NCBI RefSeq assembly: GCF_000003815.2
Contig: NC_049983.1
Coordinates: 1,084,900-1,148,899 of the forward strand
DNA from: Branchiostoma floridae
Lineage: Eukaryota; Chordata; Leptocardii; Amphioxiformes; Branchiostomatidae
Reading direction: 5' to 3'
DNA: 64,000 nucleotides
Both the position numbers and the translations under genes were made by a program. Below are positions 1 to 11,225 of the stretch, piece by piece (the first letter of the stretch is position 1; each line of letters opens with the position of its first letter). The notes below the pieces were generated by a model. That model did no database searches. It was not told where the DNA came from and worked only from the letters and a program-made list of their open reading frames with translations.

Positions 1-292
1 CTCCCGTGTCTCTTCTAGCCTGGTGTCCAGTGGTATTATAGCTCCCGAGTCTCTTCTAGCCTGGTATCCATTGATATTTTAGCTCCCGAGTCTCTTCTAG
101 CCTGGTATCCAGCGATATTTTAGCTCCCGAGTCTCTTCTAGCCTGGTATCCAGCGATATTTTAGCTCCCGAGTCTCTTCTAGCCTGGTATCCAGCGATAT
201 TTTAGCTCCCGAGTCTCTTCTAGCCTGGTATCCAGCGATATTTTAGCTCCCGAGTCTCTTCTAGCCAGCTGGTGTCCAGCTCCCGAGTCTCT
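1..292. repeat. 41-bp minisatellite
   Basis: About seven head-to-tail copies of a 41-bp unit that starts with CTCCCGAGTCTCTTCTAGCC. The central copies are almost identical, and the last ones (from about 255) are shortened and rearranged. The array starts at the window edge, so its true length is unknown. No coding role is visible. Confidence 0.9.
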
Positions 293-1930
293 TCTGTATA
301 TATTTGCGGAGAGGACATAACATATTTGGGAGCTATCGGATCCGACTGAATATCAGGCTACCTATGTCAGACTTATACCATTTTGACATGGAATTTATAG
401 GTCATACTTATTCATATTTCCTTGCATGATTATAAGCACGGAAAGTGGCTTGATATGCACAGATATATACGTAAAATTTGACAACCCTTAAAATGTGAGT
501 TAGTTTGATACACTCAAGTTGCGTTCAGTTTCTTTTAGCCCATAGAAAAACACGCTGGAAACTAGATTTTGATTGTGATACACTATCATTATCTCGTCAT
601 GAAATGCCAATGCATAAACACAATAGATAGAGAGACTCAGAGTGACAGAGAAGATTTTGGCAGGGAGTCAAAGCCGATTTTCTCATTATCAAATGTCAGT
701 AGAGGCACTTTGGGAACGCCCCAACCTTTCACTTGTGACTTGTATCCCAAATACCGTTGTTTCTGATGTAAGGGGGGATTTCTAAATTAGAAATATAGTT
801 GTTTGTGATGTAAGGGGAATTACCAAGGTAGAAATCTAATGGTTTGTAATGTAAGGGAGGTGAGTGTGTGTGTGTGTGGGGGGGGGGGTCTTCTCTTATA
901 TTCCATAATATAACATTTGTCAACAATCAAGTATCTTGTTTATATCGAACATTGAATAAACGCCATTGCATTTAGAAAACAAGCCATCAGACACAATAGG
1001 TTGGTGCCCTGGTAATGAGCAACCAATCAAAATGGCGACAAAAATCGCACCTGTAAGTGCGTTTCTCTATATAACGTATATAGTTCTATATAACGAAATC
1101 ATTAGAACTTTTTCAACATTCCTGACACGTTTGCTTGGTTGTGTCATAACAGACCAGATTCTGCATAGTCTATAAAATGTTTTGTTTAGCCATGACACCC
1201 AGTGTATTGGCATGATATGTCCCTGATCAGACAGTATATGTTTATGGGTAAAATTAACCAATATTGCATTGATATGGCCATCAAATACCAAATCAACAAC
1301 AACTTGGAGACATTAGATGTGTTCAAGGCTGGAGTATGTACTGGTTTCTCGTTTATCTTAGTCCGTTTGAGTTGTACGGGACTTGTACCCGATGTGTGCC
1401 TGGTGAACTGATAAGAACGTCCCTGACATTAAATGGTAGTACGTGCGCATAACCTCCTGTCTGTCATGCGCGACAGGGTCGTGTGGAAGAACTACATAGT
1501 GTCACGGGATGGATGAACTGAACTGAACGTGCATCGGCATGTCTGGGTCAATGAATACGCGTCATTAATTAGCTCTTCTACGAACTAACACCGAGCTGGA
1601 AATCCCCACATCTGCACCTGTGAAAAATATATATAGCACAAGGAAACGATTAGTCTCAGTGTGTGCAACACAAACTCTGCAGACTAGGGCTGTAACTGGC
1701 CCCTCTTCACAAGCAGAGAAGGCCGGCAGCATGTTGGTAGGGCTGCTATAAGCGAGATTTGACAGGCTAGGAAACGATATGCTGAGCTAGCAGTTTGATT
1801 CTTAATATTCTATCAAAATGATTGTCACAGGGTCGCGTCTCTTCTGTCATATATGCTCTGATTTATAAAAAAAAAATCTATGACACTGTAATAATATTGT
1901 AATATTCATTTTGCCTGCTTTTTCTCTGTA
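293..1930. other. No recognisable gene
   Basis: Only short ORFs with no domain signature occur here. There is a degenerate ~48-bp duplication at about 755-860 (repeated TGATGTAAGGGG-like text) and a TG/G-rich simple tract at 861-889. Otherwise nothing is recognised. Confidence 0.6.
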
Positions 1931-2930
1931 CCTAGACTGACATGTCGTTAAAGTAATTACCTCCTTGAAATGTCATAGAGGTTATATTTTCACCAGCGTT
2001 CGTGTCTGTCTGTGTACAAGATAACTAAAGAACGGCTGGATGGATTGGTTTCATACTTGGTGCGTTGGTGGGTTGTAATGAAAGCTGGAAATGATTAGAT
2101 TTTGGGCCTCCTATCTGCTTTCCTTGTACTGCAGCGCAACTTCTGGTTTTGCTATCTTGTGCTCTAAACAAGCTATGGTCACGAATTTTGAGTATTAGAT
2201 AGCTCTTGTGATAAGTTTGGGCCCCCTAGCGACTGGTTTTGGGATATCAGGGGCATTTTTGTCAAAAACGTCTGAAGTGGATATCTCAAGAAGGGAACAA
2301 AGAATTTTCATGATTTTTGGTATGTAGGTACCTTAGACAATGTTGTACAAAATAAAATACTAATTATGCAAAATAGGAGTACATTTGCATAATTAACAAG
2401 AATAATCTATATCATAGCAGTTTTTCAGTGTATCTCTTGTTCCGGACATGATATGGTCTTGACATTTTAGTGGTAGATAGCTTTTAGCATCATGACAAAG
2501 TGGGGAAAGTTTAAGTCCCCTGACATTTATTTTTGGAACTGCAGGGGCATTTTTGTCAACACATTCCAAAGAGGACAACTGCAGAAAGAAATGACGGATT
2601 GACATCATTTTAGGCATGCAGGTATCTTAGGCAAAGATGTTCATAATAATATACATGTTATGCAAATGAGGACTTAATTTGCATGATTAATGTGGAAATT
2701 GTATAATTCCATTTTTTTTTCAATAACTGGACTTCAATAAATACATGTAAATAATGATAGATGGAACATAAGCAGATACCAAAGATGCTAATGAGGAACT
2801 GATTTGCATAATAAATGCGAAAATCGCAAAACCGCTTAATGATTAATGATGGGAATTTTATACTTGTGACATGTGTATGTTAGTCAATGATGAATATCAC
2901 CATGCATAAAAGACGCTTCATGATAACACA
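1931..2930. repeat. Degenerate dispersed repeat block
   Basis: Two related halves (about 2160-2420 and 2440-2700) share stretches such as GGGGCATTTTTGTCAA and AATTTGCATAATTAA, about 290 bp apart. This suggests an old tandem duplication or two copies of a dispersed repeat. The AT-rich text with repeated TTTGCATAATTAA motifs is typical of non-coding repeat DNA; no ORF is credible. Confidence 0.5.
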
Positions 2931-3057
2931 AGGGGTTAACTATGCCGCAGGCAGAAATGGGATTCCCCTAAACGTCACCTTTCAACTCTGTTGCAAAGCA
3001 GTCCCATTGGCGCCCTTAATTGTCAAGCTATTGGTGATGTAATGACATTCACATGTA

Positions 3058-3286
3058 AAGCTATATAGAGGGGCCGACGCGCGCCCAAAGTCAGGTAGCC
3101 GCGGCGACTCTGTGTAGAACACTGCAAGAAAAAGTGTTGCGCCGACAGACCGGCTTCGTTTTGGTTCACCGACTGAAACCTATCAGCATTGTCAGACACA
3201 GGTACATTTTAACAAGCTACATTCTACATCTGAAATTTCTCACTGTTCATTCTACGTAGGTTGCAGAAGACTTAAAAAATGACAGG
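3058..3286 (+). promoter_or_regulatory. Candidate promoter and 5' exons of a + strand gene
   Basis: A TATA-like TATATAG at 3062-3068 precedes a GC-rich stretch. About 30 bp downstream a candidate leader exon runs to a CACAG/GTACAT donor at 3201. A mini-exon follows at about 3260-3286 with an acceptor (GGTTGCAG), an ATG ACA start and a GTACGG donor. No later coding exon was identified before the assembly gap, so this is weak and inferred from signals only. Confidence 0.25.
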
Positions 3287-3519
3287 TACGGTCTAAGCTA
3301 TTGTTGAGCATGTCGTTAGACTGACCGGTGGGCGGCAGCCCTGCTATGCTCCAAAGAAGGCGATCGACTAGTGACCGTTAAGCGGGAAAATTGGTTGTGT
3401 GCGACCTTTCATGTAAATATGATGCACGATGTACAGTTACAATTTAAAAGAAAACGAAACGAACAAAGGTTATCTGTGAAGTTGGTTGAATGATCTGTCA
3501 AAATGTAAGTCGCTCAAAT

Positions 3520-3641
3520 GTGGCACACTCTTGACAAGTAACTCAGTGAGAGGGCTAAGTTGCCTATTTTATATTTTCTTTCGGGCAGACGAGGACAATG
3601 TGGCACTGGCACACTCTTGACAAGTAACTCAGTGAGAGGGT
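3520..3641. repeat. Short direct repeat pair
   Basis: A ~34-bp text beginning TGGCACACTCTTGACAAGTA occurs at about 3520 and again at about 3608, 88 bp apart. It appears to be a local duplication with no coding potential. Confidence 0.7.
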
Positions 3642-3874
3642 AAATAACGTTCACATGTAATTATTCTAGGTGTGCCCGCGTATGGTAATATCATCCAACT
3701 GACCGAATCCAAACCCTCGACGGTGTAAACACAATGCATACGGCACAATTTGGGAGGAGCATTAATGATTTTGTTGTTAACTGGATACAGAGTGTTCCTG
3801 GATTGACAAAATAGGCCCCATGATTAGTAACTTATATTAACAGTGCCACATACAGAGTTTTTTTAACTCCCCGT

Positions 3875-4040
3875 CCGAAGTCAGGTACACATTTTCACAC
3901 CTGGGTGAAGTGAGGAATGTCGTGTAAAGTGTCTTTCCCAACGGCACAACGTCGGGGGCACGGCGAGTATCGAACCTGGGACCTCTAGGTTTCGAGCACC
4001 GGGACCTCTAGTTTTCTACCAGTTACGCCAAGGCAAAGCC
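3875..4040 (-). mobile_element. tRNA-derived SINE, minus strand
   Basis: Read on the minus strand, it has a box A-like TGGCGTAACTGG (4019-4030) and a box B-like GGTTCGATACT (3966-3976) with tRNA-like spacing. A SINE body follows with the words CACTTTACACGACATTCCTC and a GGTGTGAAAATGTGTACCTGA-type end. The same body words occur downstream of the boxes in the copy at 11583-11800, so both belong to one family. A duplicated segment sits between boxes A and B. Confidence 0.7.
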
Positions 4041-4203
4041 CTTTCTTCGTGTGTGTTGTCGTGGAGTGGAGGGCTATTTTATGCACATTTGTCAATTTAC
4101 TGTTTTGTCCACGGTAGTTGGCACAAAGATAGGCCAGGGGGTAGGTCCGGGCCAGTGTCTGAGGTTCATGACACCGGTACGGAGCAAGACTGTCTCAACT
4201 CGC

Positions 4204-4260
<57 letters not shown>

Positions 4261-4261
4261 G

Positions 4262-4323
<62 letters not shown>

Positions 4324-4352
4324 CACATATACATACACATATACATATACAT
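4204..4352. repeat. (ACATAT)n microsatellite
   Basis: About 25 copies of the hexamer ACATAT with a few substitutions (ACGTAT, ACACAT). The His-Ile and Tyr-Ile open frames across it are by-products of a period divisible by three. Confidence 0.95.
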
Positions 4353-4570
4353 GTCACAGTAGAGATCATGATCCAGTAGAATCGCCGATTCTCCTAGGAG
4401 AAACTCCGATCCAATCTCAAATGATGCTAAGATGTAGGAAACAGCAATAATTTTTAATAATGATTTGATAATTAATACAAACCTACTACCTCATTACCAA
4501 CTATACTCAAGCCTACTTGTGTCACTTCTACAATGTTAACTTCACCGAAGACTACCACACTTGATCACTT

Positions 4571-4670
4571 NNNNNNNNNNNNNNNNNNNNNNNNNNNNNN
4601 NNNNNNNNNNNNNNNNNNNNNNNNNNNNNNNNNNNNNNNNNNNNNNNNNNNNNNNNNNNNNNNNNNNNNN
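4571..4670. other. Assembly gap (100 N)
   Basis: Exactly 100 N, the usual placeholder for a gap of unknown size. Order and distance across it should not be trusted. ORFs bridging it are meaningless. Confidence 0.99.
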
Positions 4671-5600
4671 TGTATATCTTGTGTGCCGGGAAACAGGCCG
4701 CGGTATTGTGGCGAGTTTCACTCCGGTACCTGTTCCTGCAATCCGGCCATTGGAGTACACGATGGAATGCCCCAAGACTACACCACGTCTGTAGTGCGTG
4801 CTTGATAGTGCGGGACATCCGAGCACCACATCCGAGCACCACATCCGACTCAGGATTGCCAGTACAAACCCCGACCATTTGGCGGCTCCACAGTCAGAAC
4901 AAACCACAACTCCGGAGACCCCGCCCACCTCTCCCAGGGACTCGGTCCTTCACGCGAACTTTCAATTTACATGAAGAGTTCGCGACACACGGTAATCTTC
5001 ACAATTTTATCGGCGCACTTAGGCCAGTACTAGTGAAATCAAAGCTGAAAATATATACTTAGAGAACGTTACTCGAGAATTATGAACACAGACATACGGA
5101 TAGTTGGTATTTGGAATTCGTATTTTATAATATATCAATATTCCGTCAGAGCTGTTTAATCCAACGTCAGTTTTGCATCATAGGAATCACTACGTGACAT
5201 TCAGTCTCTCATTGGTAAGCTCGACATTCTCCACCTGGGCGGTTGTTTATATCTCGAATGTTGAAGCTATTGCGTTCATTACTGCGGAATCACCACAGTC
5301 TGCGGTCGTCACGGGACTTCCGATCGGGCTTTCTGTGGTGGCAAAGAGTCATGGACACATACAATGGTGTATCTATGATGGTTCCCGACATTTCTGGCTA
5401 TCCGGACGAGTTGGTGCCACGGGGTGCCACTGACGCTGGTGCCACGGGGTGCGGCAGATTTCGCGACTCGGGACAGTTCTTCACAGTGTGTTCTCAGACC
5501 ACGTGTTGGGGAAGTTCGGATCAAAGATACGCTCGCTTGAGATGTTGATAATCGTCCTCGCAGCCAGGAAATGGGAGCCCGTTGTTTCGGACAGCGTATT
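4671..5600. other. No recognisable gene
   Basis: Several overlapping ORFs on both strands, none with a domain signature. A short duplicated GGTGCCACGGGGTG occurs near 5412-5450. Nothing else is recognised. Confidence 0.5.
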
Positions 5601-5609
5601 TCTTTATAC

Positions 5610-6898
5610 TGTGATAGCATGGCCTGACGTTTGTTTACGTGTTGAAGCCGGACGTGATCGGTATCTGCAGCTTGTGCTAATTGTACCGTGATAACATGGC
5701 CTGACCTGTGTTTACGTGTTGAACTCGGAAGTGATCGGTATCTGCAACACGGTGCTAATTATATTGTGATAACATGGCCTGATGGGTGTTTACTTGTTGA
5801 ACTCGGACGTAATCGGGATCTACAAGACTGTGCTAATTATATTTTGATAACATGGCCTGACGTGTGTTTACGTGTTGAACTCGGACGTGATCGGGATCTA
5901 CACGACTTTGCTAATTATATTTTGATAACATGGCCTGATTTGTGTTTACGTGTTGAACTCGGACGTGATCGGGATCTACACGACTTTGCTAATTATATTT
6001 TGATAACATGGCCTGATGTGTGTTTACGTGTAGACCTCGGACGTGATCGGGATCTACAAGACTTTGTTAATTATATTTTGATAACATGGCCTGATGTGTG
6101 TTTACGTTTTGAACTCGGACGTGATCGGGATCTACAAGACTTTGCTAATTATATTTTGATAACATGGCCTGATGTGTGTTTACGTGTTGAACTCGGACGT
6201 GATCGGGATCTACAAGACTTTGCTAATTATATTTTGATAACATGGCCTGATGTGTGTTTACGTGTTGAACTCGGACGTGATCGGGATCTACAAGACTTTG
6301 CTAATTGTATTTTGATAACATGGTCTGACGTGTGTTTACGTTTTGAAGACGGACGTGATCGTAATCTGCAGCCTGTGCTAGTTATACCGTGATAACATGG
6401 CCTCACGTTTGTTTATGTGTTGACCTCGGGCGTGAACGGGATCTTCAACACTGTGCTAGGGAGCTGTACCGTGATAACAGCACTATATGCTAGTTATACC
6501 GTGATTACCTGGCCTGACTTGTGTTTGTAAACTTGTGGAACTCGGATTTGATTTGAATCTGCAACGCTGTGCTTATTGTACCGTGATAACATGGCCTGAC
6601 GTGTGTTTATGTGTTGAACTCGGACGTGATTGAGATCTACAGCACTATATGCTAGTTATACCGTGATTACCTGGCCTGACTTGTGTTTGTAAACTTGTGG
6701 AACTCGGATTTGATTTGAATCTGCAACGCTGTGCTTATTGTACCGTGATAACATGGCCTGACGTGTGTTTATGTGTTGAACTCGGACGTGATTGAGATCT
6801 ACAGCACTATATGCTAGTTATACCGTGATTACCTGGCCTGACTTGTGTTTGTAAACTTGTGGAACTCGGATTTGATTTGAATCTGCAACACTGTGCCA
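5610..6898. repeat. 78-bp minisatellite passing into a 162-bp higher-order array
   Basis: From about 5610 to 6400 a 78-bp unit (GATAACATGGCCTGA... GGACGTGATCGGGATCTAC) repeats about ten times. From about 6479 a two-part 162-bp unit begins, with starts near 6479, 6641 and 6803. Because 78 is divisible by three, one + strand frame (5688-6392, 234 codons) stays open across nine units as a 26-residue repeat. The open frame has no signal peptide, domain or splice context and is probably a by-product. Confidence 0.85.
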
Positions 6899-6900
6899 GT

Positions 6901-7470
6901 GATATTAAGTTTCCTTATGTTTCAGCAAAAATATTACTTTATGTCTAAATACGGTTTTGACCTTACTAAGCAGTTCACTTTACATGGTTTTGCAGTAAAC
7001 AAGAATTTTGCTGATCAGAGCCAGGTGGTCTAAGACTTTACAATGTGCAGAGAGAGTGTTGTATGTTCCAGTAATGGAGATTAAGATTTCTCCCTTTTGT
7101 CCTTTATTATTATGGTGTAACATGGCGAACGGCGTTCTGAGGATCACCTACTTAATTAACAAGTTCTATTGGGTACCACGTTAGGGTTTGCTCTAATTTA
7201 GAATGTTAACAGTTAAAGTATATTCATAAGTTGACGGCATTAGTCTGTATTTGCGAGTTCCCTGAGTTACTAGGTTACGTTTGTATTATAGAATGGTAAC
7301 GTATATCCAGAGGAAGAAGATGTCTCAGTAGCGTCGTTGAAGGCATTGCAGTGTTTCTAGAGTAACCGTTTAGAGTATTAATCGTTTGGTAATATGTTTA
7401 TTGGTAGTGGGGTGGTAGTGTTTTTTTTCTTTATTCGTTTTTTTTTAGTGTATCTATGATATTATTTCTT
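6901..7470. other. No recognisable gene
   Basis: AT-rich sequence with no credible ORF, RNA gene or transposon ends. Confidence 0.5.
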
Positions 7471-7478
7471 TTCTTTTA

Positions 7479-7905
7479 GCGGTTTGGCCTTTTATTTTGG
7501 TGTTTTTCTCCGAAAAAGTTTTACTGGATTAAACTTTTTCCTTTTTTCTGCCAAACCGTGTCTTTGTTTGAGTTTGTCTGATAATTTGAGAAAAATTTCA
7601 TTTTGTAATTTTTATTAATTGATCGCAAACTGTATCTGTCTTTGTTCGGCCCGTTTGCGCTTTGACCCGGAACACGTGAGAGTGACGTCACTCGTAGTTT
7701 GCTGGGCAGGCGGGTCGCACGGATCTTCTCTGTTCTCCCTTTTCACCCTCCACCACCCCTTTCTCCGCCAAATGTTATCAAAAGTTAAGAATTTTATTAT
7801 AGTTGTCGAAGTAGTGTTGTGTTTTTCTCCGAAAAAGTTTTACTGGATTAAACTTTTTCCTTTTTTCTGCCAAACCGTGTCTTTGTTTGAGTTTGTCCGA
7901 TAATT
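7479..7905. repeat. Nested hairpin and its partial direct duplicate
   Basis: At 7479-7560 an outer arm CGGTTTGGC pairs with GCCAAACCG and an inner arm GAAAAAGTTT pairs with AAACTTTTTC, giving a nested stem. About 85 bp of it (7501-7585) recurs almost exactly at 7820-7905, without the outer left arm. The two copies flank a 235-bp segment, an arrangement compatible with a small foldback element and partial duplication. Confidence 0.6.
7673..7690. promoter_or_regulatory. E-box plus CRE cluster
   Basis: CACGTG (7673-7678) lies five bases before a full palindromic CRE, TGACGTCA (7683-7690). These are perfect consensus sites for bHLH-ZIP and CREB/ATF proteins. No gene start is visible beside them, so function is unproven. 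Confidence 0.3.
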
Positions 7906-8030
7906 AAAAGTTGTAATATCATAATCGCGGTCAGCAAATGATTGAAGTCAACCTGCAATACTTAACGTTACTTACAATACATATCTACTAGATTGGCATA
8001 TTTTACTTACAGACCTCGATTTATACTCAC

Positions 8031-11000
8031 CGATCTTTTTGTCGTAAAACACGTTCTTCGGGTTGTCCTTGGTCGTGTATTTGCAAGTCTTAGTCTTCGG
8101 GAAGCACCGCTTGTTGTCGAAGAACATGAAGGCGACACAGTCGGGATGACTCGTGCATCGTTCGGCGCAGTCTTCTAGAGTGATCTTGTCCCCATAGATG
8201 GACCAGATATCGTTCCCGGGGCAGTCGCCAACGCGCACTGTGTATTCCTCTAGCTGTAATAATTGTTGAACAGCTTTGCGGAGAATATGGGAAAAAATGA
8301 CAATCATCATAATTTATGCATAAGTCTATGAGGACCACGTTTTGCACTAGCCCTATTCTGACCAGGGAGGGGGATTTTAAGGCCTTCAGCAACTTTTATG
8401 TCGCATAACTCATGAACGGCAAGTGCTAAAGCTACCAAACTTGGTAATTTATCACAAAATATTGTTAGCCAAAATTTTTATTCAATAAAAAAAGGTTATC
8501 ATTTTTTTGGGTTGCCATGGCAACGGAATTCTAACAGGCATATTTTTACCAAAAAATTGCCAATTTCGATTTAAACAAGCTTTTCTTGGTAAATTACAAT
8601 TGTTTTCTTACAACAATTACATCCTATGAAATTCAATGTAATTTTCATGATTCAAAATTTATAATTTATGCTAATTTCATGACGTCATTGGTCAAAATCC
8701 AGATGGCCGCCCTTGTTAGGTAAATGACGTCATAATGTCGTCACAATGACACAAACGTTTTTAAGAGGATTTAGTTTTACATGTTTATTAATCTCTGACA
8801 GTTTGGTTGTCATATGATAAGTATTTAAGGAGTTAGTCTCAAAACTTTGTTTTAAAAACTGCATATTTTGGACCACAGACGGACTGAACACAGACTTCCC
8901 TTTATAGCTTCTACAGTAGTGTACGAATCTTCGTCAAAACTTAGGAGAAGGTATAGCACATATTGACTGAGAAAGTCAAGGAAGGAATTTTTCTTCAGAT
9001 TAAAAATATTCAAATGGCACTGCAGAATTTACGCCTGGGGTCCAAACGGACCCCAGTCGGGTGTTTGAAGGTTAAATACACATAAAAATGAGACGACTAA
9101 ACATACCAAAAGATATCAGAGAAATGAAAGGAATGAAGAATAACAAAACAGCTTTCGGCACGTGTTGGAATGAGTACCTCACCTGCATGTTCAGCCGGTC
9201 CGGCGGGGCTTGGAGACTGGGATATCCCTGTGGGACCTGGCGGCCCGACGGGTCCCTTCACGCCTCGGAGTCCAACTGGTCCTGGCGGCCCGACGGGTCC
9301 CTTCACACCATGGAGTCCAACTGGTCCGGGCGGCCCGACGGGTCCCTTCACGCCTCGGAGTCCAACTGGTCCGGGTGGCCCGTCCTTTCCCACAGGACCA
9401 GCTGGTCCCATAGCTCCATTTTTTCCTGGAGGTCCTGACAAAGTATAAGTACAATTACAAAGGTCGTTCAAACTCATGGTTCACAAGAGTTTCACAAAAG
9501 TACTGAAAAAAGTCTTTCTTTTGAATTGAACAAAAATACCAAGACCTTGCATGATGTATAATGACCAATTAACTGGTTGACGTATTGACTGAAGTATCTA
9601 ATACCAACTCAAAAAAAAAAAAAGAAACAGTCATGCCCTCAAGTTACCAACCTACAATTAATATGTACAAATATTCGTTTTTCCAGAACTATCGCAGATC
9701 GAAAGTCGTTATCACCAAGCACACCAGGGGCATCTTATGTCGATGGTTAAAAACAGGTGTAGTGGGTCTTTTATTGTAATATATCGAGCTGCATGCGTGT
9801 GACATGCGAAGCGGTTTTACCAACCTCCTTAGTTATACCGGTTACATATAGATACGGATACAGAAGGTGGTGTGTTACGACGAAGGGCGGTTATAACAGC
9901 TAGTAGATACTTATACAGAAGCTGATGTGTTACGCCGATTGGCAGTTATACCTGCTATAAAGATACACACACACAAAAAAAAACGGTGTGTTACACCGGA
10001 GGGTGGTTATAACTGCTTCAGCTAATATATAGATATAATATAATAGTACAAAGACACAGAGTCGGGTATGTTACGCCTATGGGCGTTTGCAACGGCAATA
10101 TAGAAGACAGAAGCAGAAGTTTGAGGTCCTTTCAACTTGCCTGCCGTCTTGACCATCTCGTGAAGACGTTGCTGCAAGACAGCATATACAATCTGCTTGT
10201 TGTCCAGGTCGCGTTTCAAGGCGTCAACAGATATGGACAGTTCCGATATTTCCTGAAGATGGTTCAAGATGTCAGACTTAAAATTAAAAGAAACTACAGA
10301 AAAGATTCACAAATCTTGATGTTCACTGAAGACAAGGAAAAGAATGAAAATACTTTCCTAGTGAATTGGAGAATTTTGTAAGCATTGTAGTGCTTACCTG
10401 CTTATTGATGAAGGTCAGAGCGGCGAGTCCCACAACAAGCAGGCCAAGCAGTACGACAATACCGACCACCATGTAGCTGCGATGGGAGTAGATAAAGCTG
10501 CTTCGAGCACGGCGGCCGCTTTCATCTTCCGGATACGATTGGTCTGTTTGAAAAAAAATTGTTGTTGTTTTCTGGTCGTTGCAAACCTTGCACAGAACTT
10601 AACGTTTTTGGCATCGCTTTCTCTCTTGACATATAGTACATATTAAATAGCTCGCTCTGTTTCTCATTCTTACATGCTCTGCTTCTCATGCTTACATTCA
10701 TCAATATTTATTTTGAAAATATTTGTCTGCCATCACCACATTTTTTTAGATGAGAAGAAGCCGTTTGAATGACAAACCCGATATAGATTATATATCTGTT
10801 AACTTCCCTTCGGAAAACCTTCTCTTTGCACAAAAGTATAGTATTCGTCAAACTGAGAGGCAAACTGCAAAAAAAATCAGTTACCTGCAGACGTGTACGT
10901 GGCGGAGCGTTTCACGGCCTCGGCTTCTTCGTACGTGTCTGTAGTTGTTTCTTGGTTTCCTTGCCACATGTCAGCACCCTTTTCAAAACGGAAACGCCCG

Positions 11001-11107
11001 CGGGAACCACTCTGATGCACAGAAGGGGGTTGGGTAGGCGGCCCGCTGGTTTGGTCGCTACCGGGGCCGGAGGGAGGGGTCCGGGCAGGCTCTGCTTGCT
11101 CGTACAT
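8031..11107 (-). CDS. Type II membrane collagen with PAN/Apple domain, scavenger-receptor-like
   Basis: Five coding exons read on the minus strand. Exon 1 (11107-10885) starts at ATG and encodes a Pro/Ser-rich cytoplasmic tail. Exon 2 (10543-10398) encodes a membrane helix ([20 protein letters not shown]). Exon 3 (10276-10141) encodes a heptad coiled coil ([16 protein letters not shown]). Exon 4 (9434-9183) is nearly pure Gly-X-Y collagen. Exon 5 (8253-8031) is a PAN/Apple domain with six Cys ([23 protein letters not shown]). Exons 1-4 join with matching phases (1, 0, 1). There is no N-terminal signal peptide, so type II topology is inferred. The domain order resembles class A scavenger receptors and membrane collagens, with PAN/Apple replacing the usual SRCR or lectin head. 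Exon 3 ends in a GC donor (GCAAGT). Exon 5 starts in phase 0 but the best exon 4 donor is phase 1; a GT donor five bases later (GAG/GTACTC) would fix this, or a small exon is missed. The 3' end is undefined, since exon 5 also ends in a good GTGAGT donor. Confidence 0.75.
8340..8770 (+). repeat. Dispersed repeat carrying an X-box palindrome, copy 1
   Basis: Starts near a CCCTATTCTGACCAGGGAGG block and shares CTAAAGCTACCAAACTTGGT, a perfect palindrome GTTGCCATGGCAAC (8511-8524) and ACAGGCA..TTTACCAAAAA-type text with copies at 57360 and 58785, all in the same orientation. It lies in the last intron of the collagen/PAN gene. The palindrome matches the RFX X-box consensus. Confidence 0.7.
9035..9056. 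repeat. Perfect 9-bp hairpin
   Basis: CTGGGGTCC, a loop of AAAC, then GGACCCCAG. It may mark the distal end of the repeat that begins near 8340, since nothing coding lies between. Confidence 0.45.
9832..10088. repeat. Degenerate 55-80-bp intronic tandem repeat
   Basis: Four diverged units start with GTTATA (9832, 9890, 9944, 10006) and contain a GTGTTAC core. Unit lengths differ, partly from an inserted CA/A tract. It lies in the intron before the collagen exon and touches the end of the coiled-coil exon region. Confidence 0.5.
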
Positions 11108-11159
11108 TTCTGCTGTACTGAGCCAAGAGTGTGCAGTCAACAACAAAGTCAAGATGTAT

Positions 11160-11225
11160 GAATATCGAAGAAGATAGCACGATTAGTCTGGGAGAAGCGC
11201 TGAAGCTCTTGCCCTTATATGGAAG
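11160..11225 (-). promoter_or_regulatory. CArG/TATA-like promoter of the collagen/PAN gene
   Basis: CCATATAAGG (minus strand, 11222-11213) is a perfect CArG box and also contains a TATA-like ATATAAG. It lies about 105 bp upstream of the ATG at 11107, so a start site near 11185 would give a short leader with no intron. SRF-type control is an inference from the motif alone. Confidence 0.4.

Noticed and set aside
4051-4379. Overlapping ORFs of about 100 codons on both strands
   Set aside because: They are translations of the (ACATAT)n microsatellite.
4533-5062. ORFs bridging or bordering the N gap
   Set aside because: Unknown bases are read as codons; no domain on either side.
9088-9448. Plus-strand ORFs at the collagen exon
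   Set aside because: Mirror frames of the GC-rich Gly-X-Y repeat; the minus frame has splice sites and matching phases.
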